A stretch of DNA of 64,000 nt from Papilionanthe hookeriana x Papilionanthe teres (GCA_022702705.1 CM040421.1:744001-808000); one strand, 5' to 3'; counted from the first letter of the stretch, positions 9,901 through 22,969 are shown. Numbers and translations: made by a program. Notes: generated by a model from the letters alone, not told the origin.

Positions 9901-10310
9901 TCAATTCAATTTTCTTTTGAGGTTGAAGATGTTACATCTAAAACCACAAAATTCCAATTTTCATTTCGAAGTTCAAATCCCTTCAAATTAATTTTAATAA
10001 ACTTCGATCTAAATTGAAACTCGAACTAAAATCCGAGCTCACACATCAAAACTTAAAGCTGAAACAAAATGAAATCTAAATCGAAATTCCCAGGATCATG
10101 TGGTTTGAGATTCACCTCCTTTTCCTTTCCACAGCGAGAGTTTAGGAATCTCCAGTCTCAGAGATATACTTGACACTCCCCAGCGGAAACTCTTCTACTC
10201 TGTCCCAAGTTTGTCACTTGGACTTCTGTGTTGGTTTTGTTGATCGCTTCGGTCAACGCTAATACGCGCGGTGTGCTTGGATAGCACACCACACCTATTG
10301 GGGGTCCATT
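9901..10310 (+). promoter_or_regulatory. 3' UTR end with PBS-complementary motif, hairpin and polypurine tract
   Basis: 9901-10140 holds nothing recognisable. CTCCCCAGCGGA at 10176-10187 is complementary over nine bases to the PBS seen in copy B (TCCGCTGGG, 53053-53061). A perfect 7 bp stem GGTGTGC/GCACACC (10270-10276 with 10284-10290) precedes the polypurine-type tract TATTGGGGGTCC (10296-10307), which abuts the LTR start at 10311. The same order recurs at 17794-17932. Confidence 0.7.
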
Positions 10311-10849
10311 TGTTGACCTCATTTTTGATGAGGTCTTCTCTTCTCTCTTTAGTACTTAGGATCTAGCCTTAGGCTTTTCCTTTGACTATCTTAGAGGACT
10401 AGAAGTGGAACCCACCTTTTAGAATTTCAAAACACCCCTTAACTCCCTGCAAACTCCACAAACTTGATTGTAGACGCCTAATCACCAAGAGGGTTGAAAT
10501 CAAATGTGGAAGTTTAAAGGATGAGTTCCTATAGGACTCTTTGGCCTTAGAGCCGCTCACTAGGTGGCCCGAGTGCAGTGAGGGCTGACTTACACACACA
10601 CTACACTTATACACTACACTTTCACACACCTCCTAAAACCACACCCATACCCAACTTGACCTCCGACTCATGAAGGTGATTCACATGGATGGTCCTTAAC
10701 CACTAAGCCCTTGTGTAAGAGGGTTAGGAACAACATAGTGAATGCCTCAAATGAGTCCCTTCATGGATCATGTGGGCTTGATATGGCTTCATGGCTCAAC
10801 CAAAATGATTTCATTCCACTTACATTTACCCAATCTTCAATTTTCTAAA

Positions 10850-12090
10850 TTTTCAATTTTTGACCCCCGGGACCCCAAACCCACAAAACCTACCAAATGC
10901 CCTTGAAACTACCCAAAATTTGCAAAATCACCTAAATTACCTAAAATTCCCCAAAATCATTCCTAAACATTTCTCTCCACTCAAATTGACCATCCATAGC
11001 CAAAAATACCAAAAATTCCAAAAATACCCCCCAATACCCTCCAAATACCCAAAATGCCCCTCTTAGCCAAAAAATCCAAAAATTCAAAAAATTCCAATAA
11101 AATTCCAGAAAATCCCAAATATTCCCAATTTCATTTTGTCCAACTACACCATGGGCTAATTTTGTCAATTTACCCCCTTTTGTCAAAGTCCCCAATTTGA
11201 CCCATTTTAACCCAAAGTGAACCCAATGTCAAACCAAACCTACCCAATTGACCCAAATTCTGGTCCAATTCAATTCTAAACTTCTATTTAACATCCACAG
11301 TATCAATCTAGACCAAATCCAAGTCTAATTTGATTGACATTTGAATCCAATTTCACTTTTGACCTTAAAGCCTAATTTGGACCCATGACCCAAACTTAGC
11401 CCAAACTAACCCAATTCAACTCCAATTAACCCCAAATCTTTTCTAAACCTTCCCTAAAATCCCCACAAACAAAACACTAACATAATTTGCCCAAAGTTTG
11501 GACCAAAACCCCACTCAAATTAAACCCAAAACCAAAAAGCCCAATTTTAACCTAAACCCAAACTTAACCCAAATAGGCCCAAACCCCAAAATCCAACCCC
11601 AACAAAAGTTGAAACCTCTTTGAAACAGCCCTACAAACATTTCTCAACATTAATTTTACATAAATTTCAACCCTAGCCCAAAATTGGCCCAAATTAGCCC
11701 AATTTGACCTACATTGGCCCATGTACCAAATAAAGCCCAAATTCAACTCAATTTAAACCCAAACCACCTCAAATTTGTTTCAAATTACTCATGACACATA
11801 CCTAAACCAAACCCAACAATTATTTGGCCCAAACTTTTACAAATTTCCCATCCACCAATTTATTTCCAAGCTTAAAAAGCCCATTTTCTTAAACCTTCCT
11901 AAAGAACCCACCCAAAACAAATTTAAAAGCCCAAAACTTATTCGAAAAGCTCACATTAAATTTCTCTCATCATACCCATAATTTAAAAAACTTCCTAAGT
12001 TCCAAAATCAATAACCAAATAGTTCCAAATCAAGCTTCATGAAATTTGTCCACTAAAACACCAAAAGTCCTTAAACCCACTTTCATGAAA
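10850..12090 (+). repeat. G-poor, CCCAA-rich block in U3 of LTR1
   Basis: Over 1.2 kb the plus strand is built of degenerate CCCAAA, CCAAATT and ACCCAA motifs with very few G residues. The same block is at 18485-19740 and 46120-47330. It lies upstream of the TATA box. No ORF of note. Confidence 0.75.
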
Positions 12091-12684
12091 CCAAGCCCAC
12101 TTTTCCCAAGCCATATAAAAGCCATGAAGCCAATCTTAAGCCACATGCAAGCCATGTGAGTTGTTCACATGTGACCTTACCACATTGGGCAAAAGGAGGA
12201 GATCCTTTCCACATTCCCTTAAGGTGATTAACCATTTCCTTGTACCCTAAACCATGCTTAATCCTAATTGTACTTGGATTGTGACTTGACCCCACTAATC
12301 AAGCTGAGCCAAATCACTTTCTCTTCAGCCTAAACCAAGTCTTGGGTGGTGCACCTAGCCCAATCCATGCATTTGACCAATTTGAGCCAAAATGCACCCT
12401 TACCCCATTCCACTTTGATTCAAACCCTTTACACATGGCAGCCACCAATTGACTCCACAAACATCAAGCCCTGACCCACTTGAACCTGAGGGTGACCCAT
12501 GCCTGGCCGGCCAGCCACCAGGCCGCCGGAAAACGCCATGGCAGAAACATTGGAAGGAGCCAAGCATTGAGATTCTCCCTTGTTGAGTTGCCCCATGCCC
12601 AGTGGCCATTGCAGTTGTTCTTCCCTTGACAAGAGCAGCTGATCCCAATCCCTAACTCCCCCTGGGAGGCCCTCCAGCCTCTCC

Positions 12685-12694
12685 TATTTAAATA
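12685..12694 (+). promoter_or_regulatory. TATA box of LTR1
   Basis: TATTTAAATA, followed by CCACCTCTCTCGGCC. The same context recurs in the other two LTRs. It places U3 at about 2.4 kb and R+U5 at about 5.1 kb. The start site would be roughly 30 bases downstream. Confidence 0.6.
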
Positions 12695-13110
12695 CCACCT
12701 CTCTCGGCCATGGAAGAGGTGTTGAACCAACCTTAAGGAAACTATGCCAAAATCATTCCAGACTACTCCCCACACATAGAGAACTTGATCCCCACTGAAA
12801 TCCCCCTACCATTTCCTCTCTGTGAGCTCAATTTCAGAGTTGAAATCCAAGCCCAAAACCAGGACACTTCTCCACAGTGAGCCAATCCCCAAATTGATTG
12901 GTCCTACACCTTCACCAGACCAAGAGAAGAAGTTTACCGGCAAAAGCCCCTTCTCCGGAGCCACCCATCTGTTCTAGACTCCAAGCTTTGTAATCGGTTG
13001 TGGTCGAAATCATACCTGGACAATTCACCAGGCCAATGGACTTCATCTGGAGCTTGCTTGGACCCAATTGAAGGTGACACAACTCTCAGATCGAAGCTTT
13101 AGTTCTCTGA

Positions 13111-13122
13111 GCAAAGGTATGG
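13111..13122 (+). promoter_or_regulatory. Splice-donor-like site in the LTR1 leader
   Basis: GCAAAG/GTATGG with GT at 13117-13118 fits the plant 5' splice consensus. It is kept in all three LTRs about 430 bases downstream of the TATA box. It could open a long leader intron. Unproven. Confidence 0.4.
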
Positions 13123-13202
13123 ACTCACTCTTCTTCCCAAGCTTATAGAGATTCTCCATTTAATTTGATTCAATTTCAATGCATGTTTACTATATGGATG
13201 TG

Positions 13203-13221
13203 TTCGTCTCTTCAAGACGAA
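13203..13221 (+). other. Hairpin TTCGTCT/AGACGAA in the LTR leader
   Basis: 7 bp perfect inverted repeat with a 5-base loop. The copy B LTR keeps the stem with a changed loop (48454-48472). LTR2 has one mismatch (20829-20847). Confidence 0.5.
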
Positions 13222-15394
13222 TCCATAGAGCATAAGAACACAAAAATCTGTTGAGAATCGAGTGAGAAATTAGGGTTAGAAGGTTGACGGTCAAGGGTGC
13301 ACACCAGTCGTAGACGATGACTGGGAGCCGTCGAATCGAGCGTGTATCGAGCGGACGGTCTGGATCGAGCCGGACAGCGCGATGGTACGTGAACCACGGG
13401 TCCCTGGAGAGCTGAGTCGGATGGCGGCGCCGAATCAGGAGACGACACGTGTGCGTTCGGAGCTGCCGAGGTTGAGCTGGCGCCGCGTCACTTAAGTAGG
13501 AAAATAGGATTTTTCTTATTTATTTAATTACCAGAACTTAGAAAATTCATAACTTTGTGTAGAAAAATCATAAAAATAAAATAAAAATACCCTCTTGCTC
13601 AGTGAACAGAGGAGAATAATGTGGAAAAGAAATCATTTAATTTCATTGAATATTTGATTTTTAATGATTTATTTACTCTCTGCACATTTTTAATTCTCCA
13701 TGCATGTATACAATTCACCATGGCATGAGACCATAGGGCTTTTGAAGCCTCTCAATTTGGGGACATTCCCTGAATTTTCCAAAGTCAGAGGTCATCTCTA
13801 TGAAGAGTTATTGATTTTTCAATTCTAGATCTTTATTCTGAGTATTTTAATTCCAATAATTAGCATGTTGTGAAATAAATTCTAGGAAAATTTGGAGAGG
13901 TTTCTTATGACTAGAGGACCCTAGGGAAAATAGGTTTTGAGTTAACTCACTTGGAATAACCCTAATTGGCTTAAACACCCAAAATGGAACTTTAATTAAT
14001 TAGAGCTAATCATACATCAAATTGACTTGAAATTAATTCTCCACTGACCTTTAGGATCAGAGAAACCCACCATAAAAGTTTGAAGTCAATTGGACTTGGT
14101 TAGCCCTATCAAATGGGTTGATTAAGCCATTTAGCCAAACTTAAACTTCAAAAATTCATAACTTTCAAAATACTTTTCAAAAATTCACCAAATTGGTTTT
14201 GGAGCCTCTCTGATATCAGGGGAATTTAAGAAAATTAAAATTGTAATTTTTCAAAAAAATTGATTTTTTGCATTATTTTAATATTTTAATAATTAAAAAA
14301 TAATAAAAATTACAAAAATAATAAAATTCACCAAAATGTCACATTTTGAATTATAATCATTTAGGAATAAACCCCATATTTTTCTTAAGTCTCTATGATG
14401 AGATATCAAATTTTAAAGTCCTAAGGTAATTTTAAAATAAAAAAATGTATTTTCTAGCATTTCCACTAAAATAATTTTAATAAATCAAATAAAAATCAAA
14501 AAATTATAAAAATTGGTTTTTTGGTTTCTTTGATATCAGAGAGATTTTTGAAAAATATAAAATTTATTTTTCAACTTTTATTTTATTTTTAAATTAATTA
14601 ATACTCCAAAAATAAAAATAATTATAATAAAAATAATATAATTCAAAAAATCACCAAAATTTGTCCAAGTGGTCCTCTGGTCATTAGGAATGTCCCATAA
14701 TCTTCTTAAGGACAGAAACTTTCCCTTGGTTATATTATTAAATTTTCCTTGAAAATCCCTATTTTCCACCAAAAATAATTACATAAATAAATGAAACACA
14801 GAAAAATCACATTTTCTCCTCTAATGTCTTGATTGACATATGAGTGAAGTCACATAAAAATTTCAAATTCATTTAAGCTCAATTTAGTGAGTTATGAAAT
14901 TAGTAAGTTTAAAGGGCAAAATGGTAATTAAAATTTTAACCTATAATTAAAAATTTTAGGTTTAATTAAAAGGGTGGGTAAAATGTTTGATACTAAGTTG
15001 ATTTTGGATGTTTGAAACTTAGGTAGTTAAAAGGTGGAAACCTACCTAACAATTTGAAAATAATTAAAATAAACCTTAATTAAATAATTGATTAAACTTG
15101 GAAGAATAATAAAAAAATTGGAATTATTAAAATAGAGATATTATTAGGAAGAGATTTATTCTTTAATTTAAAAAAATCCCTAAATTAATCACCTCATTAA
15201 CATTTAATTCCTAATTAAAATGATAATCCAAATTCAAGATTTAAAATGTTAAAAGACTTAATCATTAAATTAAATTAAAGATTAAAACATTTAAATTAAA
15301 TCCTTCCAAAATTTCAATTAAATTAATACTTTAACAATTAAATTAAATCATCTTTATAATATAAAAATAATAATAATAAAAATGTAAAATATTA

Positions 15395-15730
15395 CATTAA
15401 AATTAAAAATTTAAATTAAATCTAAATTAAATCTAAATTAAACTAAATTAAATTAAATTAAATTAAAATAAATTAAAATAAATTAGAATAAATTAAATTA
15501 AATTAAATTAAAACATATAAAATTAAATTAAATTAAATTAAATTAAAACATATTAAATTAAATTAAATTAAATTAAATTAAATTAAAACATATTAGATTA
15601 AATAAAAAAATAATAATAAAATCAAGTTAAAATAAAATTAAAACTAAATTAAATTAAATAAAATTAAATTGAAAGTAAAACTAAACCAAATTAAATTAAA
15701 CTAAAATTAAATTAAATTGAATTGAATTAA
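15395..15730 (+). repeat. AAATT/AAATTA microsatellite-like array in LTR1
   Basis: Nearly uninterrupted runs of AAATT with variants AAAATA and AACATA. Equivalent arrays of different length lie in the other two LTRs, so the array is part of the LTR but has changed copy number. Confidence 0.85.
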
Positions 15731-17793
15731 ATATAACATCACCAAAGACATAAAAAATTCAAAATAAATCTAAAACAACTTGAACACTATTCCAAACTTA
15801 AACCCATTAATTGAAATTAAATTAAATCACGAAATCACTTGAACATTAATTTGCCCTCAAAAGCTCATGTTGTCATAACTCCTAAACGGAGTGTTAAGTG
15901 AAGTATTACTTCACTCATAGGATATTCAAATGTCCTAGTTCATTGAGCAAGATAAAAAAACTTGAACTCCTGGATGATTAATTCATTTTGTATAATTAAA
16001 TTCTCTTGGACTTAAAACAATCCTAGATGTATTGAAAAGATGTTTGAGATTCGTCTTAAGAAATTCCTCAATATGATAGGATGTTTATAAGAACAATTGA
16101 ACTTAATTGTTCTTTGATGAAGAAAATCGTCCTCAAACCAAAACACAAGAACCTAGATGTCATAGGAGATGACTAGCTTTAGGAGTAGGACCTTGGTAGA
16201 AAACCATAACCCTTCCCTTAGCTTTACCTAGGAACTTGCTTTAAATGATTAAATATCCTAAATTGTGTTTAACTACGACTTGGGATGACGGGAAGACCCT
16301 CCAGGTATGCTTTTGTTTTATTGCAATTTACCTCCTTGCAATTTACTTTATTGCAAATGCACTTTACTTTTCTTACATGATAAACAACTGTTGTATGAAA
16401 ACCCACACATTTAGGATAGTACCTAAAACTGAAACTAAAACTAAATTAAAAGTCATTACAAGATAAAATTCACCGTCACAACATTTCAAAATATAAAACA
16501 ACTCAAAATTTAATCACAAACAGAACACAAAACTACAATTACAACTAAATTAAAACGTCTTGTTGGATGATCGGGAATACCTCGGATGATGTAACCTACG
16601 AGTTGCTAACAGGATTTCCCACGGTCTAAATGAAAGTGTGGAACCCATTTAGTTGAGTTTAGTAAATTCATCAGGACTAAGTGAATCCGATAAAAATAAC
16701 GATCTTTGGAAGGATGGAACCGTGGGATCTTAACCGTTGTTATTATAATCAACTTTAAGATTTGTTTTAATTAAAACACTAAAAAAAAACACTTGGACTT
16801 TATGATTTCTAAAACCAAACTCTTCTCTTCTCTTTTGATTACAATCTTCTAAAACTAAACCTCTGCAACAACAAAGAGCTCGGAGCATGGTGGGCAGCAA
16901 GGCCATCGTCGTCAGCAAAACCTGAGTCTACTTCAACAAAACTTTCTTAGAATTAAATAACCAAACCATAGGACTTCGAGGTAGTTCGCCTAGTGCAACA
17001 TAAATCCTCAACCTTTTGTTAGGCATTTGCATTGCAAATTAAGCCCTAACCAGTCTTAGGACTCCGAGGTAGTCGTTCGATACGACATAAACCCTCACAT
17101 CTTCGAGGCTATTTGTATGATCATGTCATACGAATATAAGTCATAATTAATTAAAATTGGCAAGATCAAAACATTGAATAAACATTAGGACTTTCCTAAA
17201 TTCAAGCTAAACAATATGATAGTCGGGAAATTACCGAAGTTCGCTTCGAATCTGTAATTTCTCCTACCTTTCTTCCTTTGAATTCCCAAAACAAAATGTT
17301 CCAAACTTGATCCATTCCCTATTCTAAAATTCAATCCCTTGAAAACTTAAACTTTGAGATTCTTGAGAGCAGAATTATTGATTATTATCGAGAGTTTTCT
17401 TAAGTGATTCCCATCATTTAAGATGTAATTAACTATAGGGGCTTGCCCTTATAGGGAATTTTAAGAACCCAGGTAATATAAACCCTACTTAATTTCTTTG
17501 TATTAGCGGGGAACTTGTCGGCTTATAAAATTGGTTCGCAGACCAAGGCGATGTCACAAATCTTCTAGTTTATTTAATCGAGCCCCATCATCAAGTAGTG
17601 TGTCTATTCTTCGGGATAGATATACAGCTTGTGATGTGGCGCTCATTTATATAAACTATTTGGGACATGAGATCAGTTTGATTTCATATCTTAAAATTTT
17701 CAAATTCAAAATTATTTTCAAAATCAAATGCTACTTTCTAAATTATATATACATATATTTAAACCATATTTAAAATCTAAAAATATGCCTACA

Positions 17794-17932
17794 ATACTCC
17801 CTAGTGGAAATTTCTTACACTTCGTCCTAAGTTTGTCACTTGGACATCTGTTTTGGTTTTGTTGATCTCTTCGGTCAACGCCAATATGCGCGGTGTGCTT
17901 GGTTAACACACCACACCTATTGGGGGTCCATT
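17794..17932 (+). mobile_element. 139 bp internal remnant between LTR1 and LTR2
   Basis: Matches 10173-10310, i.e. the last bases of the internal region including the stem GGTGTG/CACACC and the polypurine tract TATTGGGGGTCC. It joins LTR1 directly at its ACA end and runs into the TG of LTR2. This looks like a second internal region deleted down to its 3' end. Confidence 0.88.
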
Positions 17933-18484
17933 TGTTGACCTCATTTTTGATGAGGTCTTCTCTTCTCTCTTTAGCACTTAGGATCTAGCCTTAGGCTTTT
18001 CCTTTGACCATCCTAGAGGACTAGAATTGGGACCCATCCCTTAGAAATTTGAACCACTTATTGCCTCCCTACAAACCCCACAAGCTTGATTGTAGACCCC
18101 TAATCACCTAGAGGGTTGAAATCAAATGTGAAGGTTTAAAGGATGAGTTCCCTATAGGACTCTTTGGCCTTAGGACCACCCCAGGTGGCTTGGTGCAGTG
18201 AGGGTGACTTACACACTCACTATACTCACACTCTACACTCTCGCACACACAATTCGAATCCTAAAACACACCCATACCCAACTTGACTCCTTGACTCATG
18301 TAGGTAATTCATATGAATGGACCTTAACCCACTAGGCCCCTGGTTAAGAGGGTTAGGAACAACATAGTGAATGCCTCGAATGAGTCCTCTCATGGCTCAT
18401 ATAGGTTTAATATGACTTCATGGCTCAACCAAAGTGCTTCCATTTCACTCATATTTGATCAATATTCTTTTTTTCAAAATTTCA

Positions 18485-19740
18485 ATTTTTGACCCCGGGG
18501 CCTCGGCCACCAAACCTACCGAAATGCCCTGAAACTACCCAAAATTTGCAAAATCACCTAAATTACCCAAAATTCCCCAAAACCATTCCTAAACATTTCC
18601 CTCCACTCAAATTGATCATCCATAGCCAAAAATATCAAAAATTCCAAAAGTACCCCCCAATACCCTCCAAATACCCAAAATACCCCTCTTGACCCAAAAA
18701 TCCAAAAATTCAAAAAATTCCCAGAAAATTCCAAAAAATCTCAATTATTCCCAATTTCATTTTGTCCAACTACACTATGGTCCAATTTTGTCAATTTACC
18801 CCACTTTTACCAAAACCCCCAATTTAGCCCATTCTTAACCCAAGTGAACCCAATGTCAAACCAAACCTACCCAATTGACCCCAATTTTGGTCCAATTCAA
18901 TTCTAAACTTCAATTCAATATCCAAAATATCAATCTAGACCAAATCCAAGTCCAATTTGATTGACATTTGGGTCCAATTTCACTTTTGAGCTTAAGGCCC
19001 AATTTGGACCCATGACCCAAACTTAGCCCAAACCAAACCAATTCAACTTCAATTGACACCAAACCTTTTCTAAATCTTCTCTAACATTCCCATAAACAAA
19101 AAACTAACATGATTTTCCCAAAATTTACACCCAAACCCCACTCAAATTCAACCCAAAGCCAAAAAGCCCAATTTTGACCTAAACCCAAACCTAACCCAAA
19201 TGAGCCCAAGTCCCAAAACCAAAACCCAACTAAAGTTGAAACCTCTTTGAAATGCTCCCATAAACATTTCCCAACATTAATTTTACATCAATTTCAACCC
19301 TAGCCCAACATTGGCCCAAATTAGCCCAATTTGACCTACATTAACCCCTTTACCAAAGAAGCCCAAATCCAACCCAATTTAAACCCAAATCACTCCAAAC
19401 TTGTTTCAAATCAATCATGACACATCCTTAGACAAAAATCAACATTTATTTGGCATGTACCTTTGCAAATGTTTCTATTCAAAAGCCCATTTTCAAACCT
19501 AAAGGCCCACTTCCTTAAACCACTTTAAAAGCCCACCCAATACCATTTCAAAAGCCCAAGTTTTCAATCCAAAGCCCACATGACATTTCTCCACATCATC
19601 CATTTAATCAAAATCACCCCTAAGTTTCGAAATTATCATTAAACCATTCCAAATCAAGCTTCATGAAAATTCTCCACCAAAATACCAAAATTCCTAAATT
19701 CTACTTCCATGAAATTGACCAAGCTTTATCCTAAGCCATA
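18485..19740 (+). repeat. G-poor, CCCAA-rich block in U3 of LTR2
   Basis: Counterpart of the block at 10850-12090, with many small indels. No coding potential. Confidence 0.72.
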
Positions 19741-20311
19741 GGCAAGCCATGAAGCCATTCTTAAGTCACATGCAAGCCATGTGAGTTGTTTACATGTGAC
19801 CTTACCACATTGGGCAAAATGAGGAGGTCCTTTAAGCACTTCCTAAAAGCCATTAACCTTACTTGTGATTCCCCTTAACCCAAATATAATCCAAATATTC
19901 TTGGATGGAGACTTCTCCACTTAATACCGAGTGATCCAGCTGATTCACCCGGCCCAAAACCGAGTCATGGGGAGGTGAATCAAACCCAAAATCATGGGTT
20001 AACCATTTTGAGCCAAAATACATTCTTCCCAATTCCATTCCAAGCTATCCTCTTTACACATGGCAAAGCTCGATTGTACTGCACAAACCTCCAGCTACGA
20101 CCCACCTTGGACTCGAGGGTGACCCATGCCTGCTAGGCCAGCCGCCTGGATCGCCGGAAAACACCATGGCCGAGACCTTGGGAGGAGCCAAACTTTTCAG
20201 TGCGCCTTGCTCGAGTTGTCCCAGCCGATTGAACACCATGGTTGTTCTTCTCTTGCATAGAGCGGTCGATCCCGAAGCCCTAACTCCCCCGGGAGGCGCG
20301 TCCACCCTCTC

Positions 20312-20319
20312 TATTTAAA
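20312..20319 (+). promoter_or_regulatory. TATA box of LTR2
   Basis: TATTTAAA followed by CACCACCTCCTCTCGGCC, in the same position relative to the LTR start as in LTR1 (about 2.38 kb). Confidence 0.58.
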
Positions 20320-20736
20320 CACCACCTCCTCTCGGCCATGGGAGGTGCTTGAAACAAACCTTAAGGAAACTACGCCAAAATCATTCCGGACCACTCTCCA
20401 CACATAGAGCATTTGATTCCCACTGGATTCCGGCCCGATTCCCTCCAGCTGAGCTCGATTTTGAGTTCGAATTTCGACATAAAAACCGGGACACTTCTTC
20501 ACGGTGACCCAATCCCCGAATTGATTGGTCCTACACCTTCACCGGACCAAGAGAAGAGGTTTCCCCCTAAAAGCCCCCTCACCGGGCCGGCCATTGCTTC
20601 CGGCCTCCAAGCTTTGTGATCGGGCTTGGTCGAAATCATACCTAGATAATTCACCGAGCCGAGGGACTTCATCCGGAGCTTGCTTGGACCCGATCGAACG
20701 TGGCACAACTCTCAAATCGAAGCTTCACTTCTCTGA

Positions 20737-20748
20737 GCAAAGGTATGG
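20737..20748 (+). promoter_or_regulatory. Splice-donor-like site in the LTR2 leader
   Basis: GCAAAG/GTATGG, identical to the LTR1 and copy B sites, with GT at 20743-20744. Confidence 0.4.
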
Positions 20749-22969
20749 ACTCACTCTTCCTCCCGAGCTTCCAGACATTCTCAATTTAGTTTGGGTCAAT
20801 TTTAATGCATGTTTACTGTATGGATGTGTTCGTCTCTTTAAGATGAATCCATAGAGCATAAGAACTCGAAAATCCGTTGAGAATCTAGTGAGAAATTAGG
20901 GTTAGAAGGTTGACGGTCACGGGTTCACACCAGTCGTAGATGATGACTGGGAACCATTGGATCGCGCGTGTATCGAGTGGACGACCAGGATCACGCCGGA
21001 CGGAGTAATGGGACATGAACCGCGAGGCTCTGGAGCGGCCGAGTCGGATGGCGGCGCCGAATCGAAAATAGGCCGCGTGGCCTTTCGGAGACGCCGAGGT
21101 TGAGTCAGCGCCGCGTGGATAAGTAGGAAATTAGGATTTTTCTTATTTATTAAATACCCAAAACTTCAAAAATTCATAAATTTGTGTAGAAAAATCTTAA
21201 AAATAAAATAAAAATACCCACTTGCTCAGTGAACCGAGGAGAATAATGTGGAAAAGAAATTAAGTAATTTCATTAAGTATTTTATTTTTAATGATTTATT
21301 TACTCTCTGAACTATTTCAATTCTCCATGCATATAGGAAATTCACCATGGCATGAGACCATAGGGCTTTTGAAGCCTCTAAACTTGGGAACATTCCCTGA
21401 ATTTTCCAAGGTCAGGGGCCACCCCTATGAGAAGTTATTGATTTTCCAAGTTCATGTTACTGTTTTGAGTATTTTAATTCTAATAATTAGCATGTTGAGA
21501 AATAAATTCTAGAAAAATTTGGTGATGTTCCTTATGACCAGAGGAACCTAGGAAAATTAAGTTTTAAGTTAATTCACTTGGAACAACCCTAATTGGCCTA
21601 AACACCCAAAATTGAACTTTAATTAATTAGGTTTAACCACTAATCAAATTAACTTAAAAATAATTCTCCACTGTCCTCTAGGGATAGGAGAACACCACAT
21701 AAAAATTTGAGATCAGTTGGACTTAGTTAGCCCCACCAAATGGGTTAATTAAGCCCATGAATGAAATCAAACTTTAAAAATTTATAACTCACAAAATACT
21801 TTTCAAAAATTCACAAAATTGGTTTTGGAGCTTCTCTGATATCAGAGGAACTTAGGAAAATTAAAATTATAATTTTCTAAAAGAGTTGATTTTTATCAAT
21901 ATTTTAATAATTTCAATAATTAAAAAATAATAAAAATCACAAAAATATTAAAAATCACCAAAATGTCATATTTTGAATTCTAAACACTTAGGAACAAACT
22001 AAATATTTTTCTTAAGTCCTTAGGATAAGATATTGAATTTTGAAGGTTTAATGTAATTTTTAATATTAAAAATGTGTTTTTATTAACCTTTTCACTAAAA
22101 TAATTCTAATAAATCAAAGAAAAATTAGAAAATTATAAAAATTGGTTTCTGGTTTCTCTGATATTAGAAAGATTTTTGAAAAATATAAAATTCATTTTTC
22201 AACCTTTATTTTATTTTTAAATTAATTAATACTCCAAAACTAAAAATAATTATAATAAATAAAATAAAATTAAAAAAATCACCAAAATTAGTGCAAATGG
22301 TCCTCTGGTCATTAGGAGTGTCCCATAATTTTCTTAAGGATAGAAAATTTTCCTTGGTCATCTTATTAAATTTTCCTTGAAAATCCCTATTTTCCACAAA
22401 AAATAATTATATAAATAAATTAAATACAGAAAAATTACATTTTCTCCTCTAATGTCTTAATTGACATGTGAGTGAAGTCACATAAGAATTTTAAATTCAT
22501 TTAAGCTTAATTTAGTGAGTTATGGAATTATTAAGCTTGAAGGGCAAAATGGTAATTAAAACTTTCAACCTCTAATTAAAATTTTAGGCTTAATAAAATG
22601 AAAGAGTAAAATAGTTGATCTTAATATGATTTGGATGATTGAAATTTAAATAATTAAAGAGTAGAAACCCATCAATCAATTGTAAGAATAAACCTTAATT
22701 AATCAATTAATTGAATTTGGAAGATTAATAAAAATTGAAATTATTAAAATAAGAATATTATTTAAGAAGATATTTATTCTTCAATTTAAAAATCCCTAAA
22801 TTAATCAGTTCAATAATATTTAATTCCTAATGATAATCTAAATTTAAGACTTAAGATACTAAAAGACTTAGTCATTAAATTAAATTAAAAATTAAAATAT
22901 TCAAACTAAATTAAATCAAAATTTCAATTAAATTAGTACTTTAATAATTAAATTAAATCATCTTTAAAA

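Larger units (their letters stand above)
10311..17793 (+). mobile_element. LTR1 of copy A (7483 bp)
   Basis: Starts TGTTGACCTCA and ends GCCTACA (TG...CA). It is alignable over its whole length with 17933-25351 and 45574-53040. Layout: terminal inverted hairpin GACCTCA/TGAGGTC; a G-poor, CCCAA-rich block (about 10850-12090); TATA box at 12685; splice-donor-like AAAG/GTATGG at 13116; a GC-rich block (13200-13495); an AT-rich stretch with an AAATT array (15395-15730); and a conserved tail. About 58 bases present near the end of LTR2 and of the copy B LTR are missing here. No protein-coding gene inside. Confidence 0.92.

Noticed and set aside
8722..10017. Several short ORFs of 60-80 codons across the 3' UTR array
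   Set aside because: They are translations of the 82-83 bp tandem repeat; frames change with each indel.
10850..12090. Interstitial telomere repeat
   Set aside because: The words are CCCAAA/CCAAATT and irregular, not the plant telomere unit CCCTAAA in tandem.
13212..13448. Minus-strand 78-codon ORF in LTR1, also open in the copy B LTR (48463-48699)
   Set aside because: It lies in the GC-rich conserved leader block, is broken in LTR2, and its conservation is explained by LTR similarity. No domain, no promoter evidence.
15395..15730. Centromeric or satellite array
   Set aside because: Short AAATT microsatellite within the LTR, a few hundred bases, varying among LTR copies.
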